DNA of 64,000 nt from Rhipidocladum racemiflorum (GCA_036346355.1 CM070570.1:46453592-46517591); one strand, 5' to 3'; shown: positions 21,101-32,333, numbered from the stretch's first letter. The notes: generated by a model not told the origin, from the letters alone. Numbers and translations: made by a program.

Positions 21101-21699
21101 CTATGCAGCAGGATCCATCAATGTCTTTCTTTTTGATTTCATGAAGCTTCGGGCCATGGCTTTCTTCCTATTACTCCCATAGGCATCCACCCAATATTGG
21201 TCTTCAGGGGTGATCTTAGGTCCTTCTGGGCTAAAGCCACATTAGCTTGCTCCTTTAGCTTTTTTTTTCTGGGCCAAAAACTCATCTTGGGCCTTTCCTG
21301 TCTTTCCTAGTATAAGGTGAAGGTTTCCAACGATTGAAGATCTCCAACACAAACTGGGTAGTTCAGCCAAATTTTCCACTCGAAGAATGCCCTGTTGTAC
21401 TTATTTGGCCCATCGATCCATTGAAAGAAGTAGCAAGTCTCCAAATATAGTATTATTCATGGATAAAGTTAGAGGTTTGAAAAATGCAATATACATACGT
21501 GACAGTGACTTACACGAATGTCCGCACATGTGTAGAAAGCATGGCCAGTGGTGTCTAGATGTATAGAGTGAATGATCCACACCGGAGTACCACGGTCATA
21601 GTTTGGATGTAGAAACTATGGTGGCATAGGTGCATTATTACAAGAATAATCTGGGTAGGTTCCCGCCTTATTAGCAACCCACTTCCTTTTTTGAAGCAT
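21101..21699 (-). pseudogene. GRF-type zinc finger gene remnant, copy 1
   Basis: Read on the minus strand from the ATG at 21699, exon 1 encodes NYDRGTPVWIIHSIHLDTTG and then HAFYTCADIR. A 75-bp intron with GTAAGT donor and AG acceptor (21439-21513) separates it from exon 2, TCYFFQWIDGP. A G-x-x-FYxC segment followed by C-x-FFQWxD is the signature of GRF zinc fingers, which bind nucleic acid. Plant genomes carry many of these, often in transposons. A stop codon upstream of the finger and a frameshift after it break the gene. The frame ends with a Lys-rich tail and a stop at 21101-21103. A second diverged copy lies at 22860-23387. It could be a host gene picked up by the MULE or an accessory gene of the transposon. 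Confidence 0.6.
21439..21513 (-). other. Intron of GRF remnant copy 1
   Basis: A 75-bp minus-strand interval with a GTAAGT donor and TTGGAG acceptor. Removing it joins the two halves of the zinc finger in phase. Confidence 0.6.
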
Positions 21700-21844
21700 C
21701 GCTGCGTGGTCCGACATCCTGAACCCCAATGGTGTAGTGGAGTGTTGGGTGTGGCAGTGCTTCTGATTGAGTGTTGGTTGTGGTGTACTAATGTGTCCTT
21801 AATATTACGTGATGGCGGTGTGAGCTATCTAAGCAAAGAGAAAA

Positions 21845-22380
21845 GAATATGTGAGTTGTCAAAACTCACCGAGTAAAATTGGTGCGACTTGTCAAGTCAC
21901 TGAGGAAAGCTGGTAGGAGTTGTCAAGTCACTCAAGAAAGCTGGTGAGAGTTGTTAATTCACTGAGAAAAGCTGGTGGGAGTAGTCAATTCACTAAAGAA
22001 AGCTGGTGGGAGTTGTCATGTCACTAAAGAAAGCTGGTGGAGTGTCATGTCACTAAGTAGAACTTGTGCGACTTGTCAAGTCATTGAGGAAAGCTGATGG
22101 GAGTTGTCAAGTCACTAAAAAAAGTTGGTAGGAGTTGTTAATTCACTGATAAAATTTGGTGAAGTTGTTAATTCACTAAGAAAAGTCGGTAGAAGTAGTC
22201 AATTCATTGAGAAAAGCTGGTATGAGTTGTCATATCACTAAAGAAAGCTAGTGGAGCTATCATGTCACTAAGGAAAGCTAGTTAATTTATCAATTTACAA
22301 GGGAAAACTGGCGGGAGTTGTCAATTCACTGAGAAAAGCTGGTGGAGTTGTCAATAAGGAAAGTTGGTGGAGTTTTTAGT
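21845..22380 (+). repeat. Tandem array, about 17 units of 31 bp
   Basis: The units vary around AGTTGTCAAGTCACTGAGGA followed by AAGCTGGTGGG. Period 31 bp, with single-base and short indel differences between units. One further unit appears near 23865. There is no coding or CRISPR context. Confidence 0.95.
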
Positions 22381-22469
22381 ACTTAATGAAGGACATACAG
22401 TTACAAGGCGTGTTGTGTTCGTTGCAATGCAACCTTGTCGACTACGATGATTGAAATGGCGATAGAGCC

Positions 22470-22785
22470 CTATTATAGGAAACGAAACATGAAGTACATT
22501 TTGGTTCTTAGTGTAGGGAAGGAAAGCAAAATCAGGACTTTTATGTCACTGAACGGAGGAATTCGTTGTATGCATGTAATGAGGTCGAGTGATGTTTATT
22601 GTTTGCACAAACCAGAAGAAGCTAGACATAGCATTTCATAATATAGGTGAAAATTACATGGCGCATAGAGTTCAGTTTGGTGCCTATATTCACCTTTTTA
22701 CTTCTGCAGTACAAATGATGATACAGACAAACCATGAACAAAAACTACAGATAAGATACATGTGTACCTTTTGGAATTGAAAACA
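22470..22785 (+). repeat. Direct repeat R2 (partner at 20815)
   Basis: Second copy of R1 in the same orientation. It precedes the second GRF remnant just as R1 precedes the first, so the unit R plus GRF was duplicated around the 31-bp array. Confidence 0.75.
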
Positions 22786-22859
22786 CTAGGGGGATGAAAA
22801 AAGAAGTCATGATGGGTGTAAATGGATTCGGTGTTCATGGCGCAAGTCCCTAAGACTCA

Positions 22860-23387
22860 AATGAGAAATTGTATGGCACTCACATAGAGTCCTGATCGTC
22901 AAGGCGACGTGGACACGGCTGGTTGTCACCGTAGTAGCAAGCACAATTGCAACTCGGATTGGCAAGGTGTTATTTGCTATCAAGGTGGACCACCTCTCAT
23001 TGTTCCTCTCCCTGATCCTCAGCCTCCAGAGGTCATTGTTTAGCCTCTAAAGCTCGTCGTTGTTGATCTTCTCCATTTGAAGCTCCTCTCGCAATTCATC
23101 TAGTCATATTGGGACTGTGAGGATGTAAAGCTAGTCATGTATGCGATATGATGGGTCCACCCACTTAGTGAACTTGCAATCCACAGTCTGCAATGAAGAG
23201 TAAGTGTTAATGGGCGATATAACATACATGTGTGGAAGTATAGGTAGGAAATGAAGTAGTTACTATGAATAGAGAGCATCAAAAAATGATGACCTGGGTT
23301 CAACTGGTCGTTGAAAATCTGGGGTACCACATTGAGGTTGTGCTTGCATTGTGGCCAATGCTCGGGGAGGTGTGTGTAGTCATGCAA
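22860..23387 (-). pseudogene. GRF-type zinc finger gene remnant, copy 2
   Basis: On the minus strand, exon 1 (23387-23264) encodes a YTHLPEHWPQCKHNLNVV segment and then NPGHHF. An intron of about 76 bp follows (23188-23263, GTAACT donor, TTGCAG acceptor). Exon 2 encodes CKFTKWVDP and, further on, a charged helix ELREELQMEKINNDEL that looks like a short coiled coil. The order C...GHxF, then intron, then C-x-F-x-x-WVD is that of a GRF finger with a C-terminal coiled coil, and the intron position matches copy 1. The expected Cys after GHHF is missing and the splice leaves a frameshift, so it is not functional. Confidence 0.55.
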
Positions 23388-23539
23388 CAGATTTCTATTA
23401 GTATAGAACTCTCATGTTTTGAGGGGAAAATCAAGGGTAAGGGGATCGCGGTTAAGGGGACCATAGATATGTGTGTCCTCAAGTAAAGGGTCATGCCCTT
23501 GAAACTCTATCCCTTCCCATCTTCATGTCCTACACCTTG

Positions 23540-23953
23540 AGCTACATGCTCTGTCCATCATGTTGCGCACAAAGTAGTTAGTTTGAGGTGCATGCGGTAT
23601 TTATATGTCGTGTCGGATGTGGGTGGCCGACTTGGCGCACATAAATTATGCTACCGCAAAGGTGTGGTCATGCACGTCTTAAACACAAGTGGTAGTGTGG
23701 TGTTACATCTGCCAAAAAGTAGGCAACAATGTGTTGTTAATTTGGTCAGACACAACAGGTGACAGTGTGTTGTCACCCCGAATGCACAGTAAGTGGTAGT
23801 GTGCTTTTACATCGGTTTGGAAAAATAGGGGGTAGTTGTCATGATGCGTAATGCAAATTCACTGAGGAAACCTGGTGGGAGTTGTCATGTCCATCCGAAA
23901 AGCAGGTGGCAGTGTGTTGGTTTCACCCCTTTTCTAGCCCCATAAACCTCATT
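23540..23953 (+). repeat. Diverged subterminal-type repeats (GTGTTGTCACC motifs)
   Basis: Non-coding. Variants of GGTAGTGTGNTGTCACC recur about five times between 23690 and 23910 and again at 24440-24530. They resemble the AATGGTGACAG subterminal motifs of the surrounding MULE. Confidence 0.45.
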
Positions 23954-24405
23954 TATTTTTTTGCAAAACTAGCTCCCTCCCACACGCATTTGCAAATCTA
24001 CCCCCCCTTCTCACCATAGGAGGCACTCCCGCACCTAGGGAGCATGGCAGCTGGCGTTCCCATGCTCAGGGAGTGCGGCAACCGATGAGCCACGACAGTT
24101 AGTGGGCGACCACAAGACCAGCCGATCGACCGTGGGAGTGCGTGAGCGAGCAGGCAGGCAGGAGCATTGGTGAGTGCACGCCATAGGAGCGCATGCTAGG
24201 CAAGCGGGCGAGACTGCCGATGGGCACGTGCCCACGACGGGCGAGCACCACTGCCACGGTCGGGTAGCACGAGAGATCTTGCTCCTGCGCTCACGTGAGC
24301 TTCCGCGACGTCGGCGAACTTCTGTGTGCCCCGGGCACGGTAAGTGGTGGGAGGGCGCTAGATTTACAAATGCGTATGGGAGGGAGCTAGATTTTCAAAA
24401 AAAAA
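23954..24405. mobile_element. Small MULE-like element with about 50-bp inverted repeats
   Basis: The left end (23954-24006) reads TTTGCAAAACTAGCTCCCTC and continues CCACACGCATTTGCAAATCTA. The right end (24351-24403) is its imperfect complement (AGATTTACAAATGCGTATGG, then GAGGGAGCTAGATTTTC). The interior is GC-rich (74% or so by eye) and non-coding. Long TIRs with a GC-rich core fit a small MULE. I could not find a clear 9-bp TSD. Confidence 0.6.
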
Positions 24406-24559
24406 AAGAGTATCATGGTGATTGATAGGCGATGAACTCGTGTGTTGTCACCTCTGTTGGGAACAACTGTTGGTAGTGTATTGTCATCTGTGATGGGGAG
24501 TAAATGGTAGTGCGCTGTCACATCCTTGTCACCATTTGAACCAAGTTATGTGGATTATG

Positions 24560-25295
24560 TAAGAAAAAATTTGTTCAATTTTGTTTTAAGTACTACAATT
24601 TGGAGTGGTAATTCATATCAAATTGTAACATGATAGAATGAAATGATAAGCGAGGAAGAAATACCTAGAACACTAGCATGTAAACAAAGTTGTCCAGTAA
24701 GAATACATGAGTACAATAATGCACAAAGTTGTTGAGATACAATACATGAGTACAATAATGAACAAAGTAAAACCCTACGCACGCTTCCTCTACGATGCAA
24801 CACCTCATGTGGTCCCAGGCCTGGCTCGACACTGTAAATGTCCATATGGATATGTCAAGTGGTCGGGTGGAAAAAGTGCACACTAGTTCAACATACTTCT
24901 TAGGATACAATATTTCACATGTTCTTTAATTGGCGGTAGCACCCCTGTGACTACCACCATCTACAGAGCTCACCCTAAACCCATGCACATTGTCCTCTTA
25001 TCTGTCGTGGTGGGATCTTTGTGTTGGGAAATATTTGAAAGTGTGTCATGTCCCTTTGTAAATAAAGCATTTTTCACATGATGACCACAATCGACTGCAT
25101 CTATGTCATTTTGATACATTTGATTTGGCAGTGTCTAACTCCCTTTAGCCTGTCAAGGTCAGGAATCCATCATGTTTGATCCCAGCTTGGATGCTCGGTG
25201 AATGATTCAACCACACCGAAACCATATAGTTCTCTACTCTAGGTTGCCATCACCATTTCCTTCATGAAACATTCAAACAAGAATATTGTTAGTGT
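24560..25295. other. Non-coding stretch
   Basis: No gene or element boundary recognised before the LTR that begins at 25296. Confidence 0.45.
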
Positions 25296-26781
25296 TATGT
25301 CCTTGAGGCAATCATATGGATGATTGTAACATGACTATGTTTATGAATAATAATATGATTATTGGTCCAATGAATGTATATCATTGTTTTGATCAACAAG
25401 TGTGTGACTTGTTTATGACGCTCTTTATTTATTGATATAATTCGATAAATATCTCTGATCGGATATCATCGTATAGGACAACGATGAATAGATCAGCACA
25501 TGTATTGTTCGATGATCATGTTTCATAGATCATGGGATATGGAGATATCATCAATACATTGTGGACGCATGTTGAAGAACATGTGTTAGATAGACCCACA
25601 ATGGGACACTGCGAGAATGTTACATTCTTATGTGTCATCAGTGTATCTCATACATAGTAGATGTATGATCCTTAGACCTGAGATTGTCATATTCCCTACA
25701 TATGTAATAGTTTACCTTGGGGTTAACAAACACTATTTCCTAACCGGATAGTTATAAAGGTAGCTTTCATGTTTACTACGAAACATGCAGAGGGAAGTGA
25801 GCAGTCAAGATGGAATTTGCCACTCCAATGTAACGGAGATACTAGTTACATGCCCGTGCATTGCTACGAAAAACAAAATTGATAACGAAAAATAAAGATT
25901 AAAAAATAAAAAAAAATTATTTCACAAGATCAAACATCTATCTTTAACGCTTCGTTTCTTGCGAAAGCTGGCTAATTAAAGCAACACTTCGTTTTTTGCG
26001 TAGGGCAATTAAGCAGGGCAATTAATGACGTGGGTAGAACTCACCACTGCCACCAACTGTTGCTTTATAATAGTAGAGATATGTCTAGGCCACTCGTGTG
26101 ATATGATTAAGGAAGTGCATGGCCATGCCGTGATTGAGAAGTCAATCACAACTTATTAATATATCACAGATACGAGAGATGGATTGAACTGTCAAAGGAT
26201 GACATGCTTCTCGCCTTGAGTTCGATCTTCATATAGTTTAGCAAAGGGATTATTACATCAGTACTTTAATCATATGCGTTTGGGAGTTGGCATGCTCTGC
26301 AAGGAGCCGCTACCGACTATTGGATTAGAAAAAGGGTTTTTCGAATCCATGTCCAAATGCGCATGAACCTACAGGGTCACACTTAACGGGCTGGGACGCA
26401 TTAATTCGGATTGGATATGTAATTAATGGACCTCGTGGGCTTAGCACGTAGATGGGCCCTAACTGCCTAGGGTTTCACCTCGTGGCTATATAAGGAGGGG
26501 AGGAGGCTAGACGCAGAATACACTTTCATGCGGTTTAGAGGTGTTTCGCCAGAAACCCTAGCCACCTCCTCTCGTTGCCCCTGCCGAGCGACCCGGTGCT
26601 TGCACACTGACGCACGGCGTTCCATCCCCGGACGTGTGGACTGCTGTGGTGACGCTGCTGCTACTACGGCGTGGAGAGGACGATCCGTAGCGAGGAAGAT
26701 CCGTGGCGAGGACGATCCGCGGCGAGGACGATCCACGCCGAGAACGATCCACTACAACGACGTGCGAAGGATTCCGCAACT
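25296..26781 (+). mobile_element. Copia-type LTR, plus orientation, 3' end truncated (left arm of palindrome)
   Basis: It begins TGTTATGTCCTTGAGGC, has a TATA box CTATATAAG at 26486, and runs to CCGCAACT at 26781. Its last 107 bp or so, known from the opposite copy, are missing. A Helitron (25842-26079) has inserted into it. From 25408 to 26781 it is inverted-complementary to 26891-28044. A 15-bp unit GATCCGYGGCGAGGAC occurs about four times near the 3' end. The superfamily is inferred from the TGTTATGTCC and TTCCCCAACA ends, which resemble grass copia LTRs. Confidence 0.7.
25842..26079 (-). mobile_element. Non-autonomous Helitron 3 (238 bp) with proven empty site
   Basis: In its sense direction it begins TCTCTACTATTATAAAGC and ends with the CGTAGCAATGCACGGGCA block followed by CTAG. 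Outside bases are A and T. The inverted partner arm lacks it: there the complement reads GGAGATATATGTC, while here GGAGATA and TATGTC border the element. That shows insertion exactly between A and T without duplication. It resembles Helitron 2 closely. Confidence 0.92.
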
Positions 26782-26783
26782 GC

Positions 26784-28044
26784 TGTTGGGGAACGCGGTA
26801 TGCTACAATAGCACAAATTAAAATTTCTACCGCAAACCAGAAAAGCTACTCGCAAGAAGGGGATCATAGATCTATTACCACTAGACGCGTAGTTGCGGAA
26901 TCCTTCGCACGTCGTTGTAGTGGATCGTTCTCGGCGTGGATCGTCCTCGCCGCGGATCGTCCTCGCCACGGATCGTCCTCGCCATGGATCTTCCTCGCTG
27001 CGGATTGTCCTCTCCACGCCGCAGTAGCAGCAGCGTCACCACAACAGCCCACACGTCTGGGGATGGAACGCCGTGCGTCGGTGTGCAAGCACCGGGTCGC
27101 TCGGCAGGGGCAACGAGAGGAGGTGGCTAGGGTTTTTGGCGAAACACCTCTAAACCGCACAAAAGTGTATTCTGCGTCTAACCTCCTCCCCTCCTTATAT
27201 AGCCACGAGGTGAAACCCTAGGCAGTCATGGCCCATCTACGCGCTAAGCCCACGAGGTCCATTAATTACGGATCCAATCCGAATTAATGCGTCCCAACCC
27301 GTTAAGTGTGTGACCCTGTAGGTTCATGCGCATTTGGACATGGATTCAGAAAACCCTTTTTCTAATCCAATAGTCGGTAGCGGCTCCTTGCAGAGCATGC
27401 CAACTCCCAAACGCATATAATTAAAGTACTGATGTAATAATCCCTTTGCTAAACTATATGAAGATCGAACTCAAGGCGAGAAGCATGTCATCCTTTGACA
27501 GTTCAATCCATCTCTCGTATCCGTGATATATTAATAAGTTGTGATTGACTTCTCAATCACGGCATGGCCATGCACTTCCTTAATCATATCACACGAGTGG
27601 CCTAGACATATATCTCCGTTACATTGGAGTGGCAAATTCCATCTTGACTGCTCACTTCCCTCTGCATGTTTCGTAGTAAACATGAAAGCTACCTTTATAA
27701 CTATCCGGTTAGGAAATAGTGTTTGTTAACCCCAAGGTAAACTATTACATATGTAGGGAATATGACAATCTCAGGTCTAAGGATCATACATCTACTATGT
27801 ATGAGATACACTGATGACACATAAGAATGTAACATTCTCGCAGTGTCCCATTGTGGGTCTATCTAACACATGTTCTTCAACATATGTCCACAATGTATTG
27901 ATGATATCCCCATATCCCATGATCTATGAAACATGATCATCGAACAATACATGTGCTGATCTATTCATCGTTGTCCTATACGATGATATCCGATCAGAGA
28001 TATTTATCGAATTATATCAATAAGTAAAGAGCTTCATAAACAAG
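26784..28044 (-). mobile_element. Copia-type LTR, minus orientation, 5' end truncated (right arm of palindrome)
   Basis: On the plus strand it begins TGTTGGGGAACGCGG, the complement of the LTR 3' end (TTCCCCAACA). The TATA box is seen as CTTATATAG at 27194. It ends at 28044 within the U3, missing about 110 bp relative to the left copy. From 26891 on it is the inverted complement of the left LTR. It has one or two more GATCC-type 15-bp units than the left arm and no Helitron. Confidence 0.7.
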
Positions 28045-28252
28045 TGAGCCAAGATCCTGATGAATTATCGAATAGGTATCCATCACGTTTGTGCATGGCC
28101 TGTGTAACAGATGAGGCCTGTTGCATGTGCAGAAACAACGTCACCTCTCAAGGGTGCACTCCTAAACAAGTTTTTGATGGTTCATCCCACGATCGTCTTT
28201 TTCCATACACAATACCTCGAAACTAAGGTCCCTTGTGTTCATTTTGAATGCT
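28045..28252. other. Short unassigned stretch
   Basis: Lies between the inverted LTR pair and the MULE transposase remnant and is probably part of the MULE. No feature seen. Confidence 0.4.
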
Positions 28253-28875
28253 CTATGCATCTCCCACTTCTTGCTTTTTTTCTTCCATGTACCTAGTGAT
28301 CATATTAGAGTACTTTAGCTGAGGATCATTTATGACGACCAACGCCATAGTATGACAATCCATAAAGTATTTCGTAATACCATGAAGAACCCCATCCACT
28401 ATAGCTGCCAAAGGAATGAGCCTAAGACCCTGCATGACCCAGTTATATTCTTTGCCAAGTTCATCATCATGACATTGTACCTAGCATCGTCAGTGTCATA
28501 AAGCAAAACCCACTTCTTCCTATGCTCATGCTCAATCCACTGTGAGAAGCATTTTGTGCCCCTTCCATTCCTCATAACCAAGTAGGGAGGGTCCATAGGT
28601 AAGTCATCCAGTGCTATAGGTACCTCTTCTACACTAGGCACGGGCTTCTTCATGCCTCTGTTGTATGCTTGGATGCCAGTTCATCCAGCTTCTTCCAGAG
28701 AGCATAAAGCTTCCTCTGTTAATTCTGATCACAAGACCTCTTGAAAAGCTTCATAAGATTGTTGCTCCTAAATTGCTTGTAGAAATTACCCATGTACCGC
28801 TTGCACCACCTACTCTGCAAATTAGGCCATGTATGGGGCTCATATTGCACTTCCTGCAGCTAGACAATCGCCTTC
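28253..28875 (-). pseudogene. MULE (MuDR-type) transposase remnant, C-terminal part
   Basis: Minus-strand reading gives, in order, RWCKRYMGNFYKQFRSNNL (about 28760-28810), LMKLFKR, LYALWKKLDELASKH, then RNGRGTKCFSQWIEHEHRKK, WVLLYDTDDARYNVM, then LIPLAAIVDGVLHGITKYF and ITRYMEEKKQE. This is the region after the catalytic core in plant MULE transposases. Frame changes (for example near 28435) and a stop break it. The gene continues at 32334 after an LTR insertion. The joint is clear because the codons for HKLLKAIV are split by the insertion and its CCTTC duplication. Confidence 0.8.
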
Positions 28876-31800
28876 TGAATGACCATGTGGAGGTCTATTC
28901 ATGTTTGTAATGAGTATTTGACTATTTTGAGCAAGGTCGTGTCTGTGATGAGTATTTGACTATTTTTGAGCAAGGTGTGCTATGGTTTGTGTTTGATTTG
29001 AATTGGATTTTCAAATGAAGCATTTTGAGTTATATCTATCTCAGGTGGCACTATTGCCCCTGGGTGGTGGTAGTATCGACCTGAGGTACTACCGAAACTA
29101 GGCGGTGATAGTACCGGCCTGTGGTTGTACCGGGTTACCTCTGGGTTTGAGCTGAGCAGCACTACCGGTATGAAGGCACGGTACTGCCAAGTGGTCAGCA
29201 CTACCAGTCTGTTCATGGCGGTAGTTATTGTCAAGAGAGGGTGTGAAATCATGTGCTGAAAATTTGGCTTAGAATTGAATTTGCAAAATGTGTTTGTTCA
29301 TGTGTTTTGACAATTTGACAAGAAACAGTAAGTTTCATTTTGGCGCCGAACCAAGTTTTTGGGTCTGTCGTGGACGTGCTTTTGAGATCATGAGCCGGAC
29401 TCAATTTTCCAAGAAACCAGTAAGTTTTGCATGTACGACGGACTGATTTCTTTAGTCTGTCGTGAACGTGTTTTCACCGGAATGATTTCTTCTTGAAACC
29501 GAGACTTTCACTTGTACACCGGACCGATTTTGTTGGTCCGTTGTGAATGTTTTTTTGAGTGACTTTTTCATGTGTACGCCGGACCATATTTTTTGGTCCG
29601 TCGTGAATGCGTTTTTGCTCGATTAGGGTTTTGAGCAAAATTGGAATTGTGTTTGATTTGTTTTTGAGATTATGAAATTTGTGAGAATTTCATGATGCTT
29701 GAAGTGGACTTTATGCAATGCTCGTGTGAGTATTTGCATGGACTAATGTTGAGTCAAGTCGTGGACTTGTGCTCGGATTCGTTTTGTGGTTTGTTCATGT
29801 GCAGGTATTGCTCGAGGGCGAATGTGGTTCATGACGGGACCGGAACTAGGTTCATGGAGGAACTGAGGTTCGGGACTAGGTTCAGGAGGAACTGAGGTCT
29901 TGGTGGTCAAGGATGTCATGCGGGACGTTCGGGCTAAGAGAATGGTGCACATGAAGAATGGTTAGTCACGTGAGAATGGCAGGAGGTCATTCGCGTGCAA
30001 AGTGTTAGTCACGTGAGTATGGTTAGGTTGCCATACGCGTGCAAGAGTTGTACTTGGCCAGGTTGGGCCAAGTGGAGTTATGTTGAATACATACTCCTTC
30101 TAGGATTAGGAGTGGGACTCCTTCTAGGATTAGGAATTGTATTCAGGACTCCTTGTGGTTGCTCCTTTAAATAGGAGGGGTTGTCTCCTGTTTAGAGTAT
30201 CAACCTAGAGATTGAAAGCTTAGAGCTTTGTTTTAGGGTTTGTACTCTTTTGATGAGAGTACTTTAGACAAAAGAAATAAAGATCAATTCTTCCAAGATC
30301 CTTGCGTGCTACAGTAACCGCGTTGCTACAGTGTCTCTGTTTTGGTTCTTGTTTGCATGCTTGTTCTGGTTCTAGATTGGTTTTTGTTCTTTGAGTTTTA
30401 TCTTGATTTGATCCATCAAAACCTTTCTAGAGAATTGATTTAGGGTTTATCTAAGTTTAGTTGATTAAACTTTTGTCGTTCTTGTTTAATCTTGAAGTTT
30501 TGGTTAGATTAATTCTCGTCATCTTCTATCACAGCAAGCTTGCGAGGTTCATAACTTTTGATCCGTAAGTCCGATCGAGCTCATTCTTTTTGGGTTTGAT
30601 TCGTATTGGAATCTAGTTTCTTGTGTCCAAATTTCAGATCATTACGACGGTTGTATCTTCGGGAATTCGCGTTTTACCGAACCTCTGTCATTCTGTTTTT
30701 GTCGAATACGAGGCAATTATTTGGTTCAGTTTTGGGGTGATTTTTTATTAGATCAAAGATTTGGTTTTAGCTTCCGCACAATCATTCACCCCCCCTCTGA
30801 TTGTTATATTCGTATACTTCGATCCTACAGAGGGTCTTTGCACGGGTTTTGAGCGGGAGCGACACTACTGGCCTCTGGACAGTGGTAGTGCCGGCTAAGC
30901 GGTACTACCGATCCCAGAAGGGCGGTATTACCAACTTTTATTGCAAAGAACATTTTGATTTTTGATCTATGATGATTATTGCATATATTTGTTGAACAAT
31001 GATATGTGAAGGGTTTTCTTGTGTTTGATGGTTGCAGGGCTTCGATGCTAGGTCATGGTGAGGCAAAGGATGGCCGAGACTAAACGAGGGGAGTCGGAGG
31101 TCTAGATGGCCAGGGATCACTGGAAGATGGCCGAAAATGAAGCCGGCGTAGTCTAAGGAGGTAAGGGAACCATGTGGATGCTAGCTTGACGCTGCTCAGA
31201 TCAAGTAGAACTGTTGGATCGCAGTTCTAGAGGATAGGGTAGTGGTTAAGTCTAGTTTGCTTTGAGAAATGTGCAAAACCCATTATGTTAGTGGGTTTTG
31301 GGTTAGCCCAAGGGGTATGAGTGTGGGACTGTATCCCGACCTTTAGAGGGTAGTTTAGGATTGAAGCAACTCATCCAAGGGTGGAGGGTAACCCATGGCA
31401 CTATAAATAGAGGGGTAGGGGTAACCCTCCCACTTGAAGATTTTGTGTGCTCCTTTGAGATTTGCCCACTTGTTGTGAGGCTTTGTAAAATCTTTCAAAC
31501 AAAAGAAATTTTCCACTTCCTCCATTTTGAATTTAAATTCCGTATTTATATTATGTCCTTACTTTACGTAATTTAAATTTAGTATTTACTTACGCATTTA
31601 CTTTCTCGCAATTTACATTTACGTAATTTGGATTTGCCTTCTCTCCTTCTAATTGCTTGTGGTTATTCTTGCCGAAGATGAGTGATTGATTGGATGAATC
31701 TTTATCATATCAAATCCCAATCCTCTAGGCAAACTTGAGTTCTTCTTTGCGAGAAACTGATTTTTTGCTCTTTATGAGGAAATATTCGTAGAGTGCATTT

Positions 31801-32333
31801 AGAGTTTGTTCTTTCTATGTTCTAGCTTGCTGTGACAAGTGGAAAGGTATTCAAGATCATCTTGATCATCAATATCCCACGAGCAAGCCTAGATCGAAGA
31901 TTTTGGTTTTTGCCTTTTCTTGGTGCAATCTTCCTTTGATTTAAGAAAGGTCAAAACTTTAACGTCAATCCTATGGATTGATAGGTGGAATAAGTTCCTG
32001 ACATCCTCGAGAAGATATCTATCAAGTTGCATGAACCTTGGATCAGCCGATTTATAGTTTCATCAAATTTGCTTTTGGAATCAGGCTATTTTCATGCCCT
32101 GTTCTTGAGCCCATCACTACCGCCCCAGATGAGAGATAGTACTGGAGGATCGGCACTATCACTCATTTGCCTACGGTAGTGCCGGCCAGAGGCTGAGAGG
32201 TTGCTGCTTTTCTAGTTTTTGTACAAGATTGCTTCAGGAAGGTTTTTGTTGGTTCCTTTTGTCTAATAGGTGGGGGAATTTTAATTTGAGATCATTTACC
32301 CCCCTCTAATCGCCATCTCGATCTTTCGCCTTC
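28871..32333 (+). mobile_element. Solo LTR A inserted in the MULE transposase
   Basis: The LTR spans 28876-32328 (TGAATGACCATGTGG to CGATCTTTCG) and is flanked by the perfect duplication CCTTC (28871-28875 and 32329-32333). The expected terminal CA has become CG. A TATA box CTATAAATAG lies at 31401. It contains scattered CACTACCG/CGGTAGTG palindromic units. Another solo LTR (C) sits inside it, so its own length is about 1.86 kb. It is clearly related to LTR B at 44590. A C-rich stretch near the 3' end (TTTACCCCCCTCTAATCG) is shared with LTRs B, C and the Sirevirus-like LTRs. Confidence 0.85.
29237..30834 (+). mobile_element. Solo LTR C nested in LTR A
   Basis: The LTR spans 29242-30829 (TGTGAAATCATGTGC to GATCCTACA), with perfect GAGGG duplications at 29237-29241 and 30830-30834. 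A TATA-like CTTTAAATAGG lies at 30175 and an AATAAAG poly(A) signal near 30280. The 5' half carries about four diverged units around GGACCNNNTTTTTTGGTCCG and TCGTGAATG. The 3' end has ATTCACCCCCCCTCTGATTG, the motif shared with LTRs A, B and the Sirevirus-like LTRs. Non-coding. Confidence 0.9.

Noticed and set aside
21845..22380. Possible CRISPR array
   Set aside because: The 31-bp units follow each other without unique spacers and are degenerate. The genome is a plant's.
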